NCBI GenBank assembly: GCA_945874355.1
Contig: CAMCGB010000001.1
Coordinates: 1 to 64,000 of the forward strand
Length of the DNA stretch: 64,000 nt
Direction: 5' to 3'
Origin: an uncultured Bacteroides sp.
Lineage (GTDB): Bacteria > Bacteroidota > Bacteroidia > Bacteroidales > UBA932
Positions within the stretch are counted from its first letter, which is position 1. Each line of letters begins with the position of its first letter. The notes beneath the pieces are model-generated. The model saw nothing but the letters and a program-made list of their open reading frames with translations, searched no databases and was not told the DNA's origin. Positions 7,833-16,904 of the stretch are shown here, in pieces. The position numbers were made by a program, and so were the translations under genes.

Positions 7833-10001
7833 TTAATATCCGGGATTCTGCATAGCTGCCTTCTCATCTGCTGTAAGAGGCTTGCCATCCTTGGTGATAT
7901 TGTCAAGGTGAGTCTGAGGGATAGGTCTGAAGTAGTGCTTGCTGGGATTAAAATCTCCACCATAAGTACACTTGTAAGTTGTACCGCTCATATCTGTAGT
8001 GCTGCCTGTGATGTCAACAAGAGTGGTGCTGTATGCCTGGTCGTTGAACACAAGCCTCTTTTCGAGAGTTTTGGTTCTGGCCAAATCCATCCATCTGAGG
8101 AACTCTCCGTACATCTCTCTACTCTTCTCATTGAGTAGATAGCACATAGCCTTGTCATAATCGCTGGTATAACCGAGTTTATTGATAATCCTCATATCTT
8201 CAGCAGGGTAGTTACTTGAAGTAACAGCAGGAAGCACTGAAGCAGTAGCGTTCTTGGCGGCCCTATAGTTCTCATCGTCCCATCCACCGAGTGAATAATA
8301 GTAAGAGTTCATAGGATAGAAGGCGCTGATGTTCCTGTACTTTCCGGTAATCATATTGTTGGATGCCAAAGCTGCTCCACCATCTACATACGCATCTCTT
8401 GCTTCTCCGGCCTTGAACTGAGCCCTGTCGCGAATAGGCTTCAGGACAGCAAGTCCCTCATTAATCTTACCCTGACGGATAAGAGCCTCTGCCTTGAAGA
8501 AATAGTCCTCTGAAGACCTGGCGAGCAGACCGTCGCGGAATCCGTCTCCACGGTTGTTCTTATCTACAGCACCGTCAAGATATTTGCAAAGAGGAGCGTG
8601 AGGAGTGTTATAGTCAGGAGTCATAGAAGTGCCGACAATATTTCCGCTCTTATCGTAGATATTGAGTGCCATTATCGTAGGTATCTTCTTGCCTGTCCTA
8701 TAATCTGTACGGGTAAGGGATATGGTGGTAGGAGCCTTGTCTACATTGACTTCGTCGCTGTAGTACTTCTGACCGTAATCCTCCCTGTTGATGATGTACA
8801 TTGCGCCCATGTACTTACTGAAGTTCCTGTCGTCTCCAGTATAGTAGTCGTTGACAGCCATCTTGGTTCCGTCGATCTCCACTTCCTTAACCTTCTTTGT
8901 GGCGTTGATTGCATATGTGGTCTTGAAGGATTTCCAGAATCTTGAGTCGTTCTCGAGATCGTACAGATAGTATGCATAGGAAGGAGTAGTCTTCATGCGC
9001 TGATACTCACGTGCACCGGCAACATCTCTTTCGAGCATGGGGAATCCCTGATACCAGGCAGTGAAAAGGGCAAGTCCCCAGTGAGACTTACGGTAGTTGA
9101 TGTCAGCATTTGAACTTCCGCTGGAGAATACAATCTCTGAGTTGGTCTCTGTGATTGAAGTGTCGTAATCTACGAAGTTGTTGAAAAGGTCGTTGTACTC
9201 ATTTACTATAGGATGAGCGGCAATGACTTCGTCAGCATACTTGATGACAGCCTTAAGATCGGCATCCTTGTATGAAGCATTCCAATCGTTGTTGATTTCG
9301 GAAGCTCTCCAAAGGTGAGCCTTTGCGAGATAATGGGCTGCAGCGTACTTGGTTGCAATGTTCTTGGTAGCGTCGGCGGGATTGCTGCTGAGAAGACCAT
9401 AGGCGGCCTCAAGGTCTTTGATAATCTGCTCGTAAACATCCTTTCTGGGAGCTCTGGTGAACTCTCTTTCGGGGGTTGAGATAGCATCAATAACGAGAGG
9501 GAGGTCTCCGTACTGCATCACAAGGAACAAATAGTTGAATCCTCTGGTGAAGTAAGCTATACCCAAAGTCTCGTCCTTAAGAGGAGAACCTTCGAGAATA
9601 TCAGCCTTTGCAATAATCTTGTTTGCTCTCTGAATCCACTGATACAGACTGTTCCAGATTGTGTTGACGTCCTGAGTATTGCTATTGACTCTAGGTGTAA
9701 CGGTTGATCCGAGTCTTGCATCATATGTGTTCCACATCTCATTGGAACTGTCACCTGCTACCATAAACTCGTCAGTGCCGTAGTTCGTGTAAGCATAGCT
9801 TGACTCGTTGGAGAAGAAGTAACCGTAGTTGAGATAAAGGCTTCTTGCCATTGATGCAAGACCTTCCGGCTCATTCAGCCAGTCACTTGACATGGCATCG
9901 CGCTTGGTCTCATTGATGAAGTCTTCGCTGCAAGAGGATGTGCCCATGACCAATGCAGCTCCCAATACGATATTGGTTAAGAGAATAAATATCTTTTTCA
10001 T
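7833..10001 (-). CDS. susD: SusD/RagB-family surface glycan-binding lipoprotein
   Basis: A 722-residue protein with a lipoprotein signal (lipid-modified C24 in GTSSCSEDF). The N-terminal half carries the TPR-like helices typical of SusD (IQRANKIIAKAD, GIAYFTRGFNYLFLVMQYGDLPL) and the C-terminus ends in the usual DNITKDGKPLT-type region with an LNEKSREMYGEFLRWMDLART segment. It is longer than the common 500-600 residues, with insertions in the middle (about 300-450). It acts as the lid on the SusC channel, capturing rhamnogalacturonan oligosaccharides at the cell surface. It follows susC by 23 nt and a strong terminator comes after it. Confidence 0.93.
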   Translation of the reverse strand: MKKIFILLTNIVLGAALVMGTSSCSEDFINETKRDAMSSDWLNEPEGLASMARSLYLNYGYFFSNESSYAYTNYGTDEFMVAGDSSNEMWNTYDARLGSTVTPRVNSNTQDVNTIWNSLYQWIQRANKIIAKADILEGSPLKDETLGIAYFTRGFNYLFLVMQYGDLPLVIDAISTPEREFTRAPRKDVYEQIIKDLEAAYGLLSSNPADATKNIATKYAAAHYLAKAHLWRASEINNDWNASYKDADLKAVIKYADEVIAAHPIVNEYNDLFNNFVDYDTSITETNSEIVFSSGSSNADINYRKSHWGLALFTAWYQGFPMLERDVAGAREYQRMKTTPSYAYYLYDLENDSRFWKSFKTTYAINATKKVKEVEIDGTKMAVNDYYTGDDRNFSKYMGAMYIINREDYGQKYYSDEVNVDKAPTTISLTRTDYRTGKKIPTIMALNIYDKSGNIVGTSMTPDYNTPHAPLCKYLDGAVDKNNRGDGFRDGLLARSSEDYFFKAEALIRQGKINEGLAVLKPIRDRAQFKAGEARDAYVDGGAALASNNMITGKYRNISAFYPMNSYYYSLGGWDDENYRAAKNATASVLPAVTSSNYPAEDMRIINKLGYTSDYDKAMCYLLNEKSREMYGEFLRWMDLARTKTLEKRLVFNDQAYSTTLVDITGSTTDMSGTTYKCTYGGDFNPSKHYFRPIPQTHLDNITKDGKPLTADEKAAMQNPGY

Positions 10002-10024
10002 ATCCTTATTATCGCTTTATGTTA

Positions 10025-13000
10025 TTAGAAACCTACATTGACACCGAAAACAAATCCCTTGGTGAATGAGCCGCTCATGAAGTCGCTATCCATCCAGCTT
10101 GTTCCCTGATAGATGGAGAAGGGGTTCTTGAGCTGGGCAGATACCTTGATTGAGCTGAGGCCCAAAGCCTTTACAGCCTTCTGGGGAACGAAGTAACCAA
10201 GAGAGATCTGTCTTACTTTGAGGAATGAAGCGTCTTTCTGGAGAAGGATGCCTGAGAATGAGTCTCCGCCGGCGGTATTGAAGAAAGGACGCTGGTATTC
10301 TGCATTCGCCTTGTTATTCTCATTATAGTAGTTCATTGAGATTACAGGCTCGCGGCCACCCTGATACTGTCCAGTCTGGGCCATAAAGCCGAAGTTTCCG
10401 TATATGAAAATAGCAAGCTCAAAGTTCTTCCAGTTGAGGGTGTTTGTGAATCCCATATTCCACAGAGGACGGGTATTGCCAATAATTACACGGTCATAGT
10501 TAGACTCAATCTTATGGTCTCCGTTCTGGTCAACAGGCTTAACCATACCGGGCTGGAAGTTATGGCCATTTTTGTTGAATTCTGCCATTTCAGCAAGGTC
10601 TTCAGGGGTGTCTTTCCAAAGGCCGGCGCTCTCGTAACCATAGATAACGCCTACAGGCTGTCCGATGAACAGGTTGCTGGAAACCATATCCTCCTGGCCG
10701 TTCTGGAGCTCAATAATCTTGTTCTTGTTATAGCTCAGATTCAGGATGCTCTTCCAAGAGAAGTCCTTCTTGCTGATGTTGATTGAGTTCAGAGTGAAGT
10801 CAAAGCCGTAGTTGCGTACCTTTCCGACATTGTCCTTTGTGCCGGTTGATCCGGATACTGCAGGAAGAGAAACGTTGAAGATGATACCGTTTGTGTAGTT
10901 CTGATATATATCCAATACACCGGAAATGCGGTTCTTCAGAACGCCGAAATCAATGCCGACATTGTACATTGTGGTGACTTCCCAGCCGATTGAGTTGTTG
11001 GCAAGAGTGGTAGGGGTGTAGTATTCGGTGGTACCCTTGTCGCCCTGAACTACAATACCTGAGGTAAGTACATCCTTGGTGAAGTATTCGCCCACAGAGT
11101 AGTTACCGGTCTTTCCCCAACCTGCTCTGAGTTTGAGCTGATCGAGCCACTGAACATCCTTCATGAAGCCTTCCTGATCTATTCTCCATCCGAGAGCGAC
11201 TGAAGGGAACATAGCCCATTTGTGTCCGGTACCAAGCTGAGAAGCACCGTCGTAACGCAGGGAAACTGTTGCGATGTACTTGTCCTTGAAGCTATAGTTA
11301 ACTCTGGCCATGTATGAAGCCATCTGGGCTTCGGTAAGAGAGTTGTAGCTGGGAGAATTGAGGGTGGTAACTGACTTGCTGTTCAATCCCCACCATTTCT
11401 GGGTCATTCCGAGAGCAACACCGGTACCGCTCATGCTGTAGAGAGTAGTGCTCATTCTTGACCATGCTTCCTGAAGCAGGGTGACATTCACATAGTGGTC
11501 GCCGAAAGCCCTGTTGTAGGAAATCATATTGTCGAGAAGCCAAGAAAAATTCTTTCTGGCATTTGAACTTACATAATCCAGACCCTGGCTTACTCTGTTC
11601 ACGCAGTCAGCAGACATATACCTGTAGCTCTGGCCGAGTCTGAACTGAGGTCCGAAATTGGTTCTGAAGGTCAAACCCTTGAGAGGCTCCCACATCTTGC
11701 CGAAGTCAAGCTCACCGTACAAGCTGGCTGAAAGCTGGTATTCAAGGTTGGAGATTGCAGACTTTCCAACTTCATCAACAACGGTAGGAATGGTGCTGTC
11801 GCCACCGGGATAGATGACTCTCTCTCCATCCTTGTCATAAGGAAGTGCATATGTGAAAATGTTCCTTGCCTTGTCGTGAAGTGAACCGGGGATATTGCTT
11901 GCAATACCGCCGGAGTTGTCGATACCGTACTCCTGATCTGAGAAGCGGGCATTCATTGATCCGCCCATCTTGAACCATTTTACGGGATTGACGTCAACAC
12001 TGGTTCTTACAGTGTAACGGGTGTAGTCCTGTCCGACATTGGTACCCTTCTGATTGAGGTATCCGAAAGAAACATAAGCATTCATCTTGTCGTTTCCGCC
12101 GCTCGCGCTGAGGGTGTGCTCCTGGGTGATACCTACTCTGTCAGTGAACTGGGTCCAATCGGTAGATGTTACCTTTGAACCGTCCCAAGCGTGCTTGGGG
12201 GTAATTCCGGCCTGATTTGCGTTCCACTCGTCCCAAGATACACCATAACCCTTGAGGACGTTTGCCCATGCGGTTTCATCTGCGCCGTATGAAGTGAATA
12301 GCTTGCGGTCATTCTGAATAGTGGGTTCGTCGGCACGAGGGCCAAGGCCAGCATAGTAGTAACCCCATCTTCTCCACTCAATGTAGTCAGATGCATTCAT
12401 CATAGGAACGACATCGTGAATCTTCTCGGTTGTCAGGGTGCCGCTATAGCTGAGGTTTACCCTTCCGCTGTTTCCGCGCTTTGTAGTCACAAGAACTACG
12501 CCGTTGCCTCCTCGAGCTCCGTAGATGGCGGTTGCGGACGCATCCTTAAGCACTTCAATGGATTCGATATCCTGAGGGTTCAGCATATCAAGGCCTACAG
12601 ACTCGCCTACAATACCGTCAATGACTACGAGAGGGTCCTTTCTGGTGGTGGAGTTCACACCGCGGACGGTAATCTTTCCTACAGAACCAGGACGAATACC
12701 TGCAGTAGAAATGGATACGCCGGCCGCTTTACCCTGAAGGGCTTCAACGGCATTATTCGCCGGATTTGAAAGTAGTTCCTGAGAGCTGACGCTTACCATT
12801 GCTCCGGTAACGTCTTTCTTCCTCATCACACCGTATCCTACGACGACGGTCTCTTCGAGCATCAGATTGTCGTCTTCGAGAACAACAGTCATTCCTGTAG
12901 AGGCTGCGACTACCTTGGTAATGTAGCCGATGCAGGATATTTCAAGGTTTTTACCGGGAGCGACATTAATCTGGAACTTTCCGTCGACATCAGTGCTGAC

Positions 13001-13186
13001 ACCATTGCTGGTGCTGCCCTGCTCAACAACGAAAGCTCCGATGATTGCTTCTCCCTTAGAATCAACGACTCTACCTGACCCCCCTATACGGGCGTTCTGG
13101 GCAAGAGCCTGGCTGCCGGTTAGAGCGGCAGCAAAAGCCACGAGTGCAATCAGCACACGGGACTTAAGTGAAAATGTAGACTTCAT
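10025..13186 (-). CDS. susC: SusC/RagA-family TonB-dependent outer-membrane transporter
   Basis: A 1053-residue protein with a signal peptide (about 1-29, ending QALAQ). A carboxypeptidase-D regulatory-like domain (about 33-110: GSGRVVDSKGEAIIGA) comes next, then a TonB box region (EETVVVGYG), the plug (LQGKAAGVSI, VLKDASATAIYGARGGNGV) and a 22-strand barrel ending in an aromatic-rich strand (GFVFGVNVGF). There is no N-terminal STN domain, so it is not expected to signal through an anti-sigma partner. It imports oligosaccharides captured by SusD. It is the first gene of the susCD unit. Confidence 0.95.
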   Translation of the reverse strand: MKSTFSLKSRVLIALVAFAAALTGSQALAQNARIGGSGRVVDSKGEAIIGAFVVEQGSTSNGVSTDVDGKFQINVAPGKNLEISCIGYITKVVAASTGMTVVLEDDNLMLEETVVVGYGVMRKKDVTGAMVSVSSQELLSNPANNAVEALQGKAAGVSISTAGIRPGSVGKITVRGVNSTTRKDPLVVIDGIVGESVGLDMLNPQDIESIEVLKDASATAIYGARGGNGVVLVTTKRGNSGRVNLSYSGTLTTEKIHDVVPMMNASDYIEWRRWGYYYAGLGPRADEPTIQNDRKLFTSYGADETAWANVLKGYGVSWDEWNANQAGITPKHAWDGSKVTSTDWTQFTDRVGITQEHTLSASGGNDKMNAYVSFGYLNQKGTNVGQDYTRYTVRTSVDVNPVKWFKMGGSMNARFSDQEYGIDNSGGIASNIPGSLHDKARNIFTYALPYDKDGERVIYPGGDSTIPTVVDEVGKSAISNLEYQLSASLYGELDFGKMWEPLKGLTFRTNFGPQFRLGQSYRYMSADCVNRVSQGLDYVSSNARKNFSWLLDNMISYNRAFGDHYVNVTLLQEAWSRMSTTLYSMSGTGVALGMTQKWWGLNSKSVTTLNSPSYNSLTEAQMASYMARVNYSFKDKYIATVSLRYDGASQLGTGHKWAMFPSVALGWRIDQEGFMKDVQWLDQLKLRAGWGKTGNYSVGEYFTKDVLTSGIVVQGDKGTTEYYTPTTLANNSIGWEVTTMYNVGIDFGVLKNRISGVLDIYQNYTNGIIFNVSLPAVSGSTGTKDNVGKVRNYGFDFTLNSINISKKDFSWKSILNLSYNKNKIIELQNGQEDMVSSNLFIGQPVGVIYGYESAGLWKDTPEDLAEMAEFNKNGHNFQPGMVKPVDQNGDHKIESNYDRVIIGNTRPLWNMGFTNTLNWKNFELAIFIYGNFGFMAQTGQYQGGREPVISMNYYNENNKANAEYQRPFFNTAGGDSFSGILLQKDASFLKVRQISLGYFVPQKAVKALGLSSIKVSAQLKNPFSIYQGTSWMDSDFMSGSFTKGFVFGVNVGF

Positions 13187-13227
13187 CAGGTCTTTGTTTT
13201 GTTAATAATATAGTGGTTTTATGACGG

Positions 13228-13235
13228 CAAATGTA
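13228..13235 (-). promoter_or_regulatory. -7 element of the susC promoter
   Basis: The minus strand reads TACATTTG, matching TAnnTTTG, about 41 nt upstream of the susC ATG. No TTTG -33 box is present at the standard 19-21 nt spacing, which would fit a promoter needing an activator. Confidence 0.55.
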
Positions 13236-13313
13236 GCAAAAAATCTTAAATGTGTAACGGTACAATCAATTATTTGTGTAAATAATTTGTATATAGTAAA
13301 ATTCTTTATTAAA

Positions 13314-13342
13314 TAAAAAATCCGACCCTTTCGGGGCCGGAT
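13314..13342 (-). terminator. Terminator of rhaM
   Basis: ATCCG-A-CCC (13320-13328) pairs with GGG-GC-CGGAT (13333-13342) around a TTTC loop with a small internal bulge. On the minus strand the stem runs into GGATTTTTTATTTA, a typical U-tract, just after the rhaM stop. Confidence 0.8.
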
Positions 13343-13369
13343 GAATGTAAAACCGTTGAAATCTTAAAC

Positions 13370-13687
13370 TTAGTCCATATGGAAACGCTCGTCCAGGGGA
13401 ATGGAAACGGGGGAGTTGTCGGGATTGACCTCCATGATGTCGGCCATATAGTCCCACCACTTCTGGACTACCGGGTTGCCTCCCATATCCTGAGAACCTT
13501 CGTCTCCCTCGACTTCCTGATAAGCGAACAGGATGTTGGTGTCTTTGTCCCAATAGATGGAGTAATTTCTGACGCCGCTGTCGGAAAGGAGCTTCTTGAG
13601 CTCGGGCCAGATGGCGGCGTGCCTGCGCCTGTATTCGTCTTCGAATCCGGGCTTCAGGAACATTTTGAATGCTTCTCTTCGTGCCAT
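13370..13687 (-). CDS. rhaM: L-rhamnose mutarotase
   Basis: A 105-residue protein of the YiiL/RhaM family, with the start taken at the ATG giving MARREAFKM because this matches the usual length of about 104 residues. Family features visible are EYRRRHAAIWPELKKLL (the H is the proposed catalytic residue), NYSIYWD and the WWDYMADIME helix. It interconverts alpha- and beta-L-rhamnopyranose in the cytoplasm and so speeds entry of rhamnose released from rhamnogalacturonan I into catabolism. It is monocistronic with its own promoter and terminator. Other rhamnose genes (rhaA, rhaB, rhaD) are not in the window. Confidence 0.93.
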   Translation of the reverse strand: MARREAFKMFLKPGFEDEYRRRHAAIWPELKKLLSDSGVRNYSIYWDKDTNILFAYQEVEGDEGSQDMGGNPVVQKWWDYMADIMEVNPDNSPVSIPLDERFHMD

Positions 13688-13707
13688 TGTTATGTGTTTT
13701 GATTTGA

Positions 13708-13739
13708 TAAAGGTATAAAAAATCATTTACTTTGCCAAA
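13708..13739 (-). promoter_or_regulatory. Promoter of rhaM
   Basis: On the minus strand TTTG (13739-13736), a 20-nt spacer and TACCTTTA (13715-13708) match the consensus except for the final base. It ends about 20 nt upstream of the chosen rhaM ATG, which supports that start over the upstream in-frame one. Confidence 0.6.
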
Positions 13740-13766
13740 TAACCCGCAAATCATATACCAATTATC

Positions 13767-15011
13767 ATGAAATTGTATTTATCCTTAATCCCGGCGGCCC
13801 TTTCTGTGCTGATTGCCGCCCTTTCGCCTGAAGCTAATGCTCAGGAAAGAACAGTTTTCACCGCTGAGAACAATGCTGTCCAGGAGCCTTTCTGCCTGGA
13901 TGTACCCGTCGAGGACGGAAATTATCTGGTAAAAGTGATTTTGGGCTCCCGCCGCAGAGCAGGTGATACCTTTATCAAGGCAGAGTCCAGAAGGCTTTTC
14001 GCAAACGGGGTCATTACGGCTAAAGGGGAGCAGAAAACAATCAGCTTCGTGGTGAACAAGCGGGACCCCGTCATACGCAACCAGGCAGGGGAGCAGGTCG
14101 GAAAGGTGAACCTCAAATCCCGCGAGTACGGAAAACTGAACTGGGACGACTGCCTCAATCTGGAGATTCTGGGCAGCGCTCCGGCAGTGCAGAAAATCAC
14201 CATAGAGAAAGTGAATGTGCCCACGGTGTTCCTGTGCGGAGACTCGACCGTAGTCGACCAGGACAATGAGCCCTGGGCCAGCTGGGGGCAGATGTTCCCT
14301 TACTTCCTGGACGAGGGCATAGCCGTTGCGAACTATGCCGAAAGCGGGGAGAGGACCGATACATTTATAGGAGCAGGACGGCTGGACAAAATCCTGTCGG
14401 TGCTCCAGAGCGGAGATTATGTGCTTGTGGAGTTCGGCCACAATGACCAGAAAATCAACTCAAGGCCCGGCGGAGGAGCTTATTACTACTTCGCGACCCA
14501 GCTGAAAACCTTCATAGACAGAGTGCGCGCCAAAGGCGGAATCCCTGTGCTGGTATCTCCTACCCACAGGCGTAATTTCGACTCCGAAGGCAAAATCGTC
14601 GAGACCCATCTGGACTATCCGGAAGCAATGAAGTGGGTGGCCTCGAGGGAAGGGGTGTGCTTCATCGACCTCCACAGCATGTCGGCTGTCTTCTATGAGG
14701 CTCTTGGAGTCGAGGATTCTAAGAAGGCCTTTGTCCACTATCCCGCAGGCTCATATCCCGGAATGACCAAAGATACTGCAGACAATACCCATTTTAATGC
14801 TTATGGAGCCTTCGAGCTTGCAAAATGCATGGTCGGAGCCATCCAGCTGAGCGGACTCGGGATTGCAGACCATATAATTAACTTCAGCGGCTTCAATCCC
14901 GCCTGTCCCGACAGGGTGGAAGACTTCCGCTGGATTGACTCGCCTTATCGCAATCTGGCCCCTCAGGTCCTGGAGAAGGACGACAAGCCCAGCGCAGCTC
15001 CTTCCCGCTGA
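13767..15011 (+). CDS. Rhamnogalacturonan acetylesterase (SGNH hydrolase, CE12)
   Basis: A 414-residue secreted protein with a signal peptide (1-25, ending EANAQ). An N-terminal beta-sandwich (about 28-150) resembles the galactose-binding-like module often found in front of CE12 enzymes. The SGNH catalytic domain follows: block I CGDSTV with nucleophile S160, ESGERTDTF, block III GHND (224-227), and the DNTH pair D339/H342. It removes acetyl groups from galacturonate in rhamnogalacturonan, opening the backbone to lyases and GH28 hydrolases. It is divergent from rhaM and convergent with the double GH43-like gene. Confidence 0.88.
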   Translation: MKLYLSLIPAALSVLIAALSPEANAQERTVFTAENNAVQEPFCLDVPVEDGNYLVKVILGSRRRAGDTFIKAESRRLFANGVITAKGEQKTISFVVNKRDPVIRNQAGEQVGKVNLKSREYGKLNWDDCLNLEILGSAPAVQKITIEKVNVPTVFLCGDSTVVDQDNEPWASWGQMFPYFLDEGIAVANYAESGERTDTFIGAGRLDKILSVLQSGDYVLVEFGHNDQKINSRPGGGAYYYFATQLKTFIDRVRAKGGIPVLVSPTHRRNFDSEGKIVETHLDYPEAMKWVASREGVCFIDLHSMSAVFYEALGVEDSKKAFVHYPAGSYPGMTKDTADNTHFNAYGAFELAKCMVGAIQLSGLGIADHIINFSGFNPACPDRVEDFRWIDSPYRNLAPQVLEKDDKPSAAPSR

Positions 15012-15023
15012 CAGGGAAGGAGC
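14997..15023. terminator. Strong hairpin between convergent genes (terminator-like)
   Basis: GCTCCTTCCC (14997-15006) pairs perfectly with GGGAAGGAGC (15014-15023) over a 7-nt loop. It overlaps the last codons and stop of the acetylesterase gene. There is no long U-tract on either side, so its strength as a terminator is uncertain. Confidence 0.5.
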
Positions 15024-15050
15024 ATTTACGGCCGCAGAGCGCAAATGTGC

Positions 15051-16871
15051 CTAAGGTAAGGTAACGATTTCGTTTCTGTTGCAGACCATCATTCCGGTTC
15101 CGGGGTCCAGTTTGAGCTCGGCAATCTGGATGACGGTGCGGTTGGGGTTCGTTCCTTTGCGGATTTCTTCGCCCGAAGCGTGGCAGAAGTAATAAATGAA
15201 GGCCCTGCCGTCGTGGACCAGCACATCGCAATGGTCGCCACGGGTGCGGTCGGTGTCGGTGTTGCCGCTTTCCGAGAGGATATTGCCTTCCTGACGTGTC
15301 CAGTGCAGGGCATCGTCGCTTCTGAACACGGCAAAGCCCTTCCACTCGTCTGTAACCATCCACCAGCTACCCTTCCAGAAGAACACGCTCGGCCCTTCGC
15401 AGCGGCCTATGCCTTCTGTCAGGCCGTTGTCCTTCCAAATGTAGAGATCATCGGAATCGGCGCTCGCAATGAGCTTCCCTCCCGGCTCCTGATTGTACCA
15501 CATCCTCCATTTCCCGTCGGGAAGCCTTACCACTTCGGCGTCGATGACCTTGTCCGACATAAGCGGAACGACAGACTCGAACTTCCAGTCCAGAAGGTTC
15601 TGGCTTGTGAGATGGACAATGTTGCGCGGGTGGTTCCAGTCGCTGAACACTCCGGGGACGTAAGTCAGGAACATATGGTACAGCTTCCCGTCGTCCACTA
15701 TGCCCGGAGCCCAGTAAGTGGGCTCGGAATCGGGAGCGTAGCCTATTTTTGCGTCCTGCAGATAATTCCAGTGTATAAGGTCGTCAGATACGGCGATGCC
15801 AATCGGAGAGCCGTGGACCCACTCGGCACCCTTACCGTCCTTGAGATTGCCCCGGCGTGAGGTGTAGAACATATACCACCTTCCGTCCTGACGGCTGCGA
15901 ACGATTTTCGGGTCTGTGGGGGCATCGTTCACGGGGTCGAGATACAGGGGCTTGGGAGCTGCCTTGGAGTAATAGTCCAGCAGCTTGTCAAGCACGCTCT
16001 CATCCACCTTGAAGGCTGTTCCGTGGCGTATTCCGGCGGGAAGATTCAGCTTTCCGGGCTCTACTTCGCTCCAGCTGTGTCCCCCGTCGTGGCTGATGGA
16101 AGCTCCGTAGCGATGGTCGCGGTACATATCGTAATAGACTATCAGCGAGCCGTCTTCGAGGAACAGTGGCGAGGGACCTTCGGCCCAGAAAGGCCCGTGG
16201 ATGGGCTCGGATACTTCGGTGGGGAAGCCCTTCTTGAGCTTGCGGGTACGCGTCACCCTCAAATTCTTCTCGGCAGGGGCGCTGTTCTCGTTCTTTACGA
16301 CCATAATGTATTCTTTGGTCCTGGGGTCCCGGACTATCGCTGCGTCAATCACGCTGAACTCGGGATTGAAAAACATAGCCGTGGGGCTGAAAGTCTCGAA
16401 ATCCCTGGTGGTCGTGTAGTAGATGCGATGGTTGAGGCCCTTTTCGGAGTCTGAAGTCTGCACTTCGGAGTGTCTGCCGGGGATTGTTGTAGCCCAATAG
16501 ATGTAGAAGAGTTTGGAGGCAGGGTCCCAGGTCACTTCTGGAGCCCAGCAGTTGTGGGCCTCGCTCTCGTGCATCATTACGGGTATGGCCTTCTGCTCGC
16601 TCCAGTGGATAAGGTCAGTGGAACTTGCGTACCCTATGATGCGGTCGGTCCAGCTGGAGGTCCAGACCATATGGAAAGTGCCGTCCGGGCCCTGGCAGAT
16701 GCTGGGGTCGCGCATTAGTTTGTCTTCGCCGATTTCGGGCTTGAGAAGGGGCCGGTTGTCGGCTATCGGGGTCCAGTTGAAGCCGTCCCGGCTGTATGCG
16801 AGGTGCAACCCGTCGGACTGTCCGACAAAGAAGGAAAAGATATAGGCTGCGAGTATAGAAAATGCTGTCAT
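15051..16871 (-). CDS. Tandem two-propeller GH43-like glycosidase
   Basis: A 606-residue protein with a short N-terminal hydrophobic signal (1-17) and two GH43/62/32-type five-bladed propellers in one chain. Propeller 1 (about 20-290) has base D55 (MRDPS), D176 (VIDAA) and acid E231 (WAEGPS). Propeller 2 (about 310-600) has D320 (PTDPK), D444 (VIDAE) and E492 (RCEGPS). Both triads therefore appear complete, so the protein may have two active sites. It lies 33 nt downstream of the GH28 gene in the same unit. The substrate is probably an arabinan or galactan decoration of rhamnogalacturonan, but no subfamily can be named by eye. Confidence 0.75.
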   Translation of the reverse strand: MTAFSILAAYIFSFFVGQSDGLHLAYSRDGFNWTPIADNRPLLKPEIGEDKLMRDPSICQGPDGTFHMVWTSSWTDRIIGYASSTDLIHWSEQKAIPVMMHESEAHNCWAPEVTWDPASKLFYIYWATTIPGRHSEVQTSDSEKGLNHRIYYTTTRDFETFSPTAMFFNPEFSVIDAAIVRDPRTKEYIMVVKNENSAPAEKNLRVTRTRKLKKGFPTEVSEPIHGPFWAEGPSPLFLEDGSLIVYYDMYRDHRYGASISHDGGHSWSEVEPGKLNLPAGIRHGTAFKVDESVLDKLLDYYSKAAPKPLYLDPVNDAPTDPKIVRSRQDGRWYMFYTSRRGNLKDGKGAEWVHGSPIGIAVSDDLIHWNYLQDAKIGYAPDSEPTYWAPGIVDDGKLYHMFLTYVPGVFSDWNHPRNIVHLTSQNLLDWKFESVVPLMSDKVIDAEVVRLPDGKWRMWYNQEPGGKLIASADSDDLYIWKDNGLTEGIGRCEGPSVFFWKGSWWMVTDEWKGFAVFRSDDALHWTRQEGNILSESGNTDTDRTRGDHCDVLVHDGRAFIYYFCHASGEEIRKGTNPNRTVIQIAELKLDPGTGMMVCNRNEIVTLP

Positions 16872-16904
16872 ATATTTGAGTATAGGAGAGTTGAGTCTTT
16901 GATT

